Below are positions 60,164 through 64,000 of a stretch of 64,000 bases of DNA, piece after piece (the stretch's first letter is position 1; each line of letters opens with the position of its first letter). Where the stretch lies: assembly GCA_030035585.1 (NCBI GenBank), contig CM057462.1, forward strand, positions 96,989,234 to 97,053,233, read 5' to 3'. This DNA comes from Dugong dugon (lineage: Eukaryota > Chordata > Mammalia > Sirenia > Dugongidae). The position numbers and the translations under genes are program-made. The notes below the pieces were generated by a model, which was given only the letters and a program-made list of their open reading frames with translations, was not told the origin of the DNA and did no database searches.

Positions 60164-60710
60164 GTCTTAGGCTGGATTCTCTAGAGAAGCAAAACCAGTG
60201 AAGTGTGTATATATCATATACATATATAGAGAGGGAGAAACAGAGAGCGAGAGAGAGATTATTCTCAAGGAAATAGCTCACGCAGTTGTAGAGGCTGGTA
60301 AGCCTCAAGTCTGTGGGTCAGGCATCAGGCTGGAGGCTTCTCCTGACTCACATAGCTGCAGGGTCTGACAAACCTAAGATCAGCAGGCAAGGTGGCAGGC
60401 TGCAGGTTCAAGTCCCAAGAACCAGTGGTCTGATGATGACGAGCTAGATGCAGGATCCTGAGCATGCAGAAGTCAGTGAGCTTTGCCAGAACGTCCATAT
60501 AGATTGGATGCAGGCCACACTCCTGAGGAGACTCCCATTACAACTGATTGGCTGACCACATCAGATCACATCATGGAGTTGATTACATTACCTAACAAAT
60601 GGAGGATAACTGTATTATTACATAACTTCCAAAATACGTCATTACGTAGTTGCCAAAACCACTGAGATTCACAGCCCAGCCAAGTTGACACACAGCCTTA
60701 ACCATTACAG
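60164..60710 (+). repeat. Unclassified dispersed repeat, copy 1
   Basis: From 'gtcttaggctggattctcta' to 'gccttaaccattacag'. Shares long colinear matches with 63627-64000: 'gagaagcaaaaccagtgaag', 'gaggcttctcctgactcaca', 'agtcagtgagctttgccaga'. Contains internal TA and GAGA simple tracts. Resembles dispersed repeats seen across mammals; class not assigned. Confidence 0.75.
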
Positions 60711-60895
60711 ATATGGTCTGTATAGTTAATATGAGATCTGTATGTTATACAGTCTTTTCTGTTAGTATATATTTCAGTTTGGCTTTGTGATGGTTTTTTG
60801 CCGTGCATATCTGATATTTCCTATGGTGTTAAGAAAGTAGAGAACATAGTGTGAGAAATTATTGTCTCAAGGGATTAATATAAAAATTGTCCTGT

Positions 60896-61394
60896 ACACA
60901 GAGAACACAACAGGGGGTCCCTGATGGAGCAGTAGAATGATGGGATGCAGAACTCAAATACTAGTAAGAAGACCAGACTTAATGGTCTGACTAAGACTAG
61001 AGGCACCCCAGAAGGCATGGCCCCTGGTCTCTCCATCATCCCAGAACTAAAACAATTTCCGAGGCCAACTCTTCAGACAGGGATTGGACTGGACTGTGGG
61101 ACATAAAGTGATACTCGTGAAGAATGTGCCTCTTAGACAGGTAGATATAAGAGATCAAAGGGGTGGCTTCTGTCCAGAGGTGAGAGGGGAAGGCAGAGAG
61201 AGTTAGGAGCTGGTTGAATGTTCATGGGGAATCAGGGGCGGAGGGGAGGAGTGTGCTGTTGCAGAATGGGGTGAGTGGTTGGGGTCTGATAACAATGTAT
61301 GTTAAAAAAAGAAATTCTGTTTGGGAGACTAAGTTGAAATGTAAACTTCATTTAATTACATCAATTAAAAAAAAGGTATGTTGCAAAAGAAAAA
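60896..61394 (+). mobile_element. 5'-truncated L1 3'-UTR insertion
   Basis: Sense copy of the L1 3' UTR also found inverted at 21480-21960 ('ggccaactcttcagacaggg', 'ggactgtgggacataaagtg'). Ends 'atcaattaaaaaaaagg', then 'tatgttgcaaaag' and a second A run. TSD 'aaaaattgtcctgt' at 60882-60895 and 61395-61408. Confidence 0.85.
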
Positions 61395-61649
61395 AAAAAT
61401 TGTCCTGTTGTACATATTGTCTCATCAAAGGTCCCAGGTCATACAGAATAGTTTAGGAATGAGATAAGATCGGCCCCAAAAGGACCAAATGATAATTCTT
61501 CTAACCATTCAATTCTGCCAGGGAGAAAATGTGGCTGCATTTGTATTTTCCTTCTAGACTGCAAAAGCTTATCAAAGGAGGCACCATTTCTTGAGGATCT
61601 CTGCATTCCATACGCCTAACAAAGCACCTCCAAGTGTTTTGGTTTTTTT

Positions 61650-61850
61650 TCCAGTTGCTGTTGAGTTGATTCTGGCTTATGGCAACCCCACGTGTATCAG
61701 AGAAGAACTGTACTCCAGAGGGTTTTCAGTGGCTGAGTTTTGGGAAGTAGATCACCAGGTTTTTCTTCTGAGGTGCCTCTGAATGAACTCGAACCTCCAG
61801 ACTTTCTATTAGTAGCCAAACATGTTAACTGTTTGCACCACCCAAGGACT
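61650..61850 (-). repeat. AfroSINE, minus orientation
   Basis: 'gttgctgttgagttgattct' to 'tttgcaccacccaaggacta', of the subfamily with the extra middle segment ('gaagtagatcaccaggtttt'). Confidence 0.88.
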
Positions 61851-61959
61851 ATACCTAGAAGGTAGAGATGTTTATGTGAATGCATGCATACAGCTTCTTC
61901 TATAAGCACCTCCTATATTCTTTACAATTCTTCACAGACTACATAGAGGGTGGGGCCAT

Positions 61960-62480
61960 TTAAGTAATATAGATATTAAGTGCTGCAGGAATTCAGAATA
62001 GAGGAAATCACTTTTGGCAGTGGAGGTCCTGAAAGACTTCTTAGAAGAGGTGGGACTTGACTCAGAACCTGGTGAGATTTATATTGGCTAAGAGAAACAG
62101 GGAGGATGTTCCTTAACACTTCAATATCTAGAGCATAGTCGAACAGCTGGAACTTGGGTGGAACCCCAGGTTGATGGAGATGGAGAATGAGAGCTGTGGA
62201 AGACAGTCATGTGCCAGAACGGTAGAGTCTGCAAGGTATCTCTAAGATCATGTATCTCTGAGTAGAAATGAAAAATTTGGGCATAGAGAGATTGTCTAAT
62301 GGAGAGGAAGAGAAGAAAGGCAGGGAAATAGGTCCAAATCTTTGGGTAAAACTTCTTTAAGGGGATGAGTTGGAGAGAAGACGTCAGCTCAGTCAAATTC
62401 AGAAAAAGGAGTTGGGAAATAAAAGCCATATCAAGGCTGGAAGCAATGCTCTGGGTAAAAGAGGTAAAAAGGAGGCATAC
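61960..62480 (-). repeat. L2-like relic (tentative)
   Basis: 'gaaagacttcttagaagagg' and 'tgggacttgactcagaacct' resemble the inverted L2 body. The 123-codon minus frame at 62121-62492 has no recognisable domain. Confidence 0.4.
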
Positions 62481-62489
62481 TACCAATGA

Positions 62490-62600
62490 CACTTATCTGA
62501 GTACCTACTATGGGATAAGCACTAAATACTTTACATATAGTCACTCATCTAATACTCCCAACAGCGGTGGGAGTTGGAGACTGCCTTTATGAAATTTTTT
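62490..62600 (-). repeat. MIR-type SINE fragment
   Basis: 'gtacctactatgggataagc' followed by 'actttacatatagtcactca' is the inverted MIR 3' part. Confidence 0.55.
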
Positions 62601-62619
62601 GTCCAAGAAAAAAAAAAAA

Positions 62620-63390
62620 TAGAAATCAAATAATATAGACAAGCAGTCCATTCTGACAATCATATACCAGTCCCCCTGATTTCTGGGTTTATCCTTCCAG
62701 ATGTTCCTCTTTGCATTTACATTTGGTGGCTAATAGACCAGTTTTTCTCCATTATAAACAGCATGGCATTGACCATGCCTGTGTCTGCTTCCTTGCAAGT
62801 AATTCCCAAGCGTAGAGACCAAAAAGTGGGAATTGCTAGGTGAAAAAAACGTGCATTGAAAAGTTTTTATTAGATACTGCCAAATTGTCCTCCCAAAAGG
62901 CTTTTTCAATTTATATTCTCACCAACAGTGCACAAGAATGTACTTTCCCTACTCCTCAGGAAAACCTACTGTGATCAATCTTTTTACATTTTGTGCAGAT
63001 TTTCATGTGTGAAAAATGATGTCTTGTTTTCAGTTTGCTGTTCCCTGTTACTAGTCAGGTTGTGTACCTTTTTGCAATCTTTTCACATTGGCTATTTGTC
63101 TTTCTTCCATGAATTACTTCTTCATATCTTTATTTACTTTTGTTTGAGGTTGTTTGTCTTTGTCTTGTTGACTTGCTAGACTTCTTTACATATTCCATAT
63201 GCTTGTGATTTCTTATGTTTCTTGCAAATATTGTGTCCCAGTCTGTAATTTCTTTTAGTTTTGTCTCTGGGGTTTTCTGCCATTTAAAATTTGCTGTATT
63301 CAAACTTATTAATCTTTCTTTTCTTGTTTTTGCATTTTGTGCCTTTGTGTGTCCTGCTCTATTTTATTTTATACTTTTATGAGTTTTACT
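62620..63390 (-). mobile_element. Old L1M fragment, minus orientation
   Basis: 'gatactgccaaattgtcctc', 'tatattctcaccaacagtgc', 'cttgcaaatattgtgtccca' and 'gttttctgccatttaaaatt' follow the inverted 3' half of L1M ORF2 and 3' UTR. Open frames here are shadows. Confidence 0.6.
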
Positions 63391-63626
63391 TCTATGTTTG
63401 GCTCTTTAAAACATCTGAAACATATGTGGAAGGTCCTCTCTTCTCTGTACAGACACAAAAAGTGCTGAAGAGAATGCTAACTACAGAGTTGAACACAAAA
63501 GCAAAGAAAGTAAATATAAGTAGACATCATGCCATTTGGGGATGTGCTGGTGAGGGGCAGGCAGTTTGCAAGTTTCCTAAGGCAAGCAACTACAGCCCCC
63601 AAAAGCTTACAGAATCAAGCTCTTCT

Positions 63627-64000
63627 GTCTTAGACTGGGTTCTCTAGAGAAGCAAAACCAGTGAAGCATATATCGATATTTATCTCAAGGAAATGACTCA
63701 CACATCCAGTCCCAAGTCTGTGGGTCAGGTGTCAGGCTGAAGGCTTCTCCTGACTCACATAGCTGCAGGGCTGATGAATCCAAGATTGGTAGGTAAGAAG
63801 ATAGGCTGCTGGCTCACAGGCTGCAGAGGCCAACGAATCCCAAGTTTGGGTGGCAATATGACAATACGATTCTGGCTCAGGTCCCAAGAACTGGAGGTCA
63901 GATGATGATGAGCAGGCTGCAGGATCCAGAGCAAACAAAAGTCAGTGAGCTTTGCCAGAATGTCCATATATATTGGATGCAAGTCACACCCCTGAGGAAA
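63627..64000 (+). repeat. Unclassified dispersed repeat, copy 2 (runs off the window)
   Basis: Same order as 60164-60540 and cut by the window end. It carries an extra segment near 63800-63870 ('ggctgctggctcacaggctg') that copy 1 lacks. Confidence 0.75.

Overview
This is repeat-dense, AT-rich mammalian DNA. Afrotherian-type SINEs recur throughout: a tRNA-derived head plus an RTE-like tail reading approximately 'tatgagtcggaatcgactc'. Together with BovB-like RTE LINEs and a long L1 family, they point to Afrotheria, most likely an elephant. A manatee or hyrax relative cannot be excluded from sequence alone. I found no host protein-coding exon, rRNA, functional tRNA gene or CRISPR array. Every recognisable coding stretch is a decayed LINE ORF. 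The window reads as intergenic or deep intronic sequence.

Layout. Positions 1-6650 hold a minus-strand composite of L1 3' UTRs (937-2114), small old repeats (L2, MIR, a hAT-like element) and unassigned sequence. Positions 6650-20300 are old L1M/L2/MIR relics into which two 520-bp solo LTRs (7975-8494 and 12479-12998, both with 5-bp target duplications) and about eight AfroSINEs inserted. A good CTCF-like motif lies at 9078-9096. Positions 20341-22737 are a minus-strand RTE holding a nested L1, itself holding another L1. Positions 25650-34340 are a three-deep nest: an old HAL1/L1M relic, an L1 3'-UTR insertion, then a 5.8-kb 5'-truncated L1 ('L1-A', 27663-33501). Positions 37500-51245 are an old L1M interrupted by AfroSINEs, an L1 3' end, a near full-length L1 ('L1-B', 41184-49679, with 5' UTR and 3' flank), an AfroSINE/L1 chimera, a MER5A element and a tRNA-Gly-headed SINE. 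Positions 54103-57325 are a near full-length minus-strand BovB-like RTE. Positions 57326-64000 hold AfroSINEs, RTE and L2 pieces, an LTR-derived retrocopy with its own target duplication (59327-59493), and two copies of an unclassified repeat.

How it fits together. There is no operon or pathway here. The biology is retrotransposition history. Target-site duplications (TSDs) can be read for many insertions, which gives relative ages. The most interesting items come from the LINE machinery acting on unusual templates: two candidate L1 3' transductions, a poly(A)-tailed retrocopy of an LTR-terminated transcript, an AfroSINE-L1 chimera, two AfroSINEs at one target, and tandem promoter-type monomers in the L1-B 5' UTR. 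Repeat family names come from recognised motifs and were not checked by database search.
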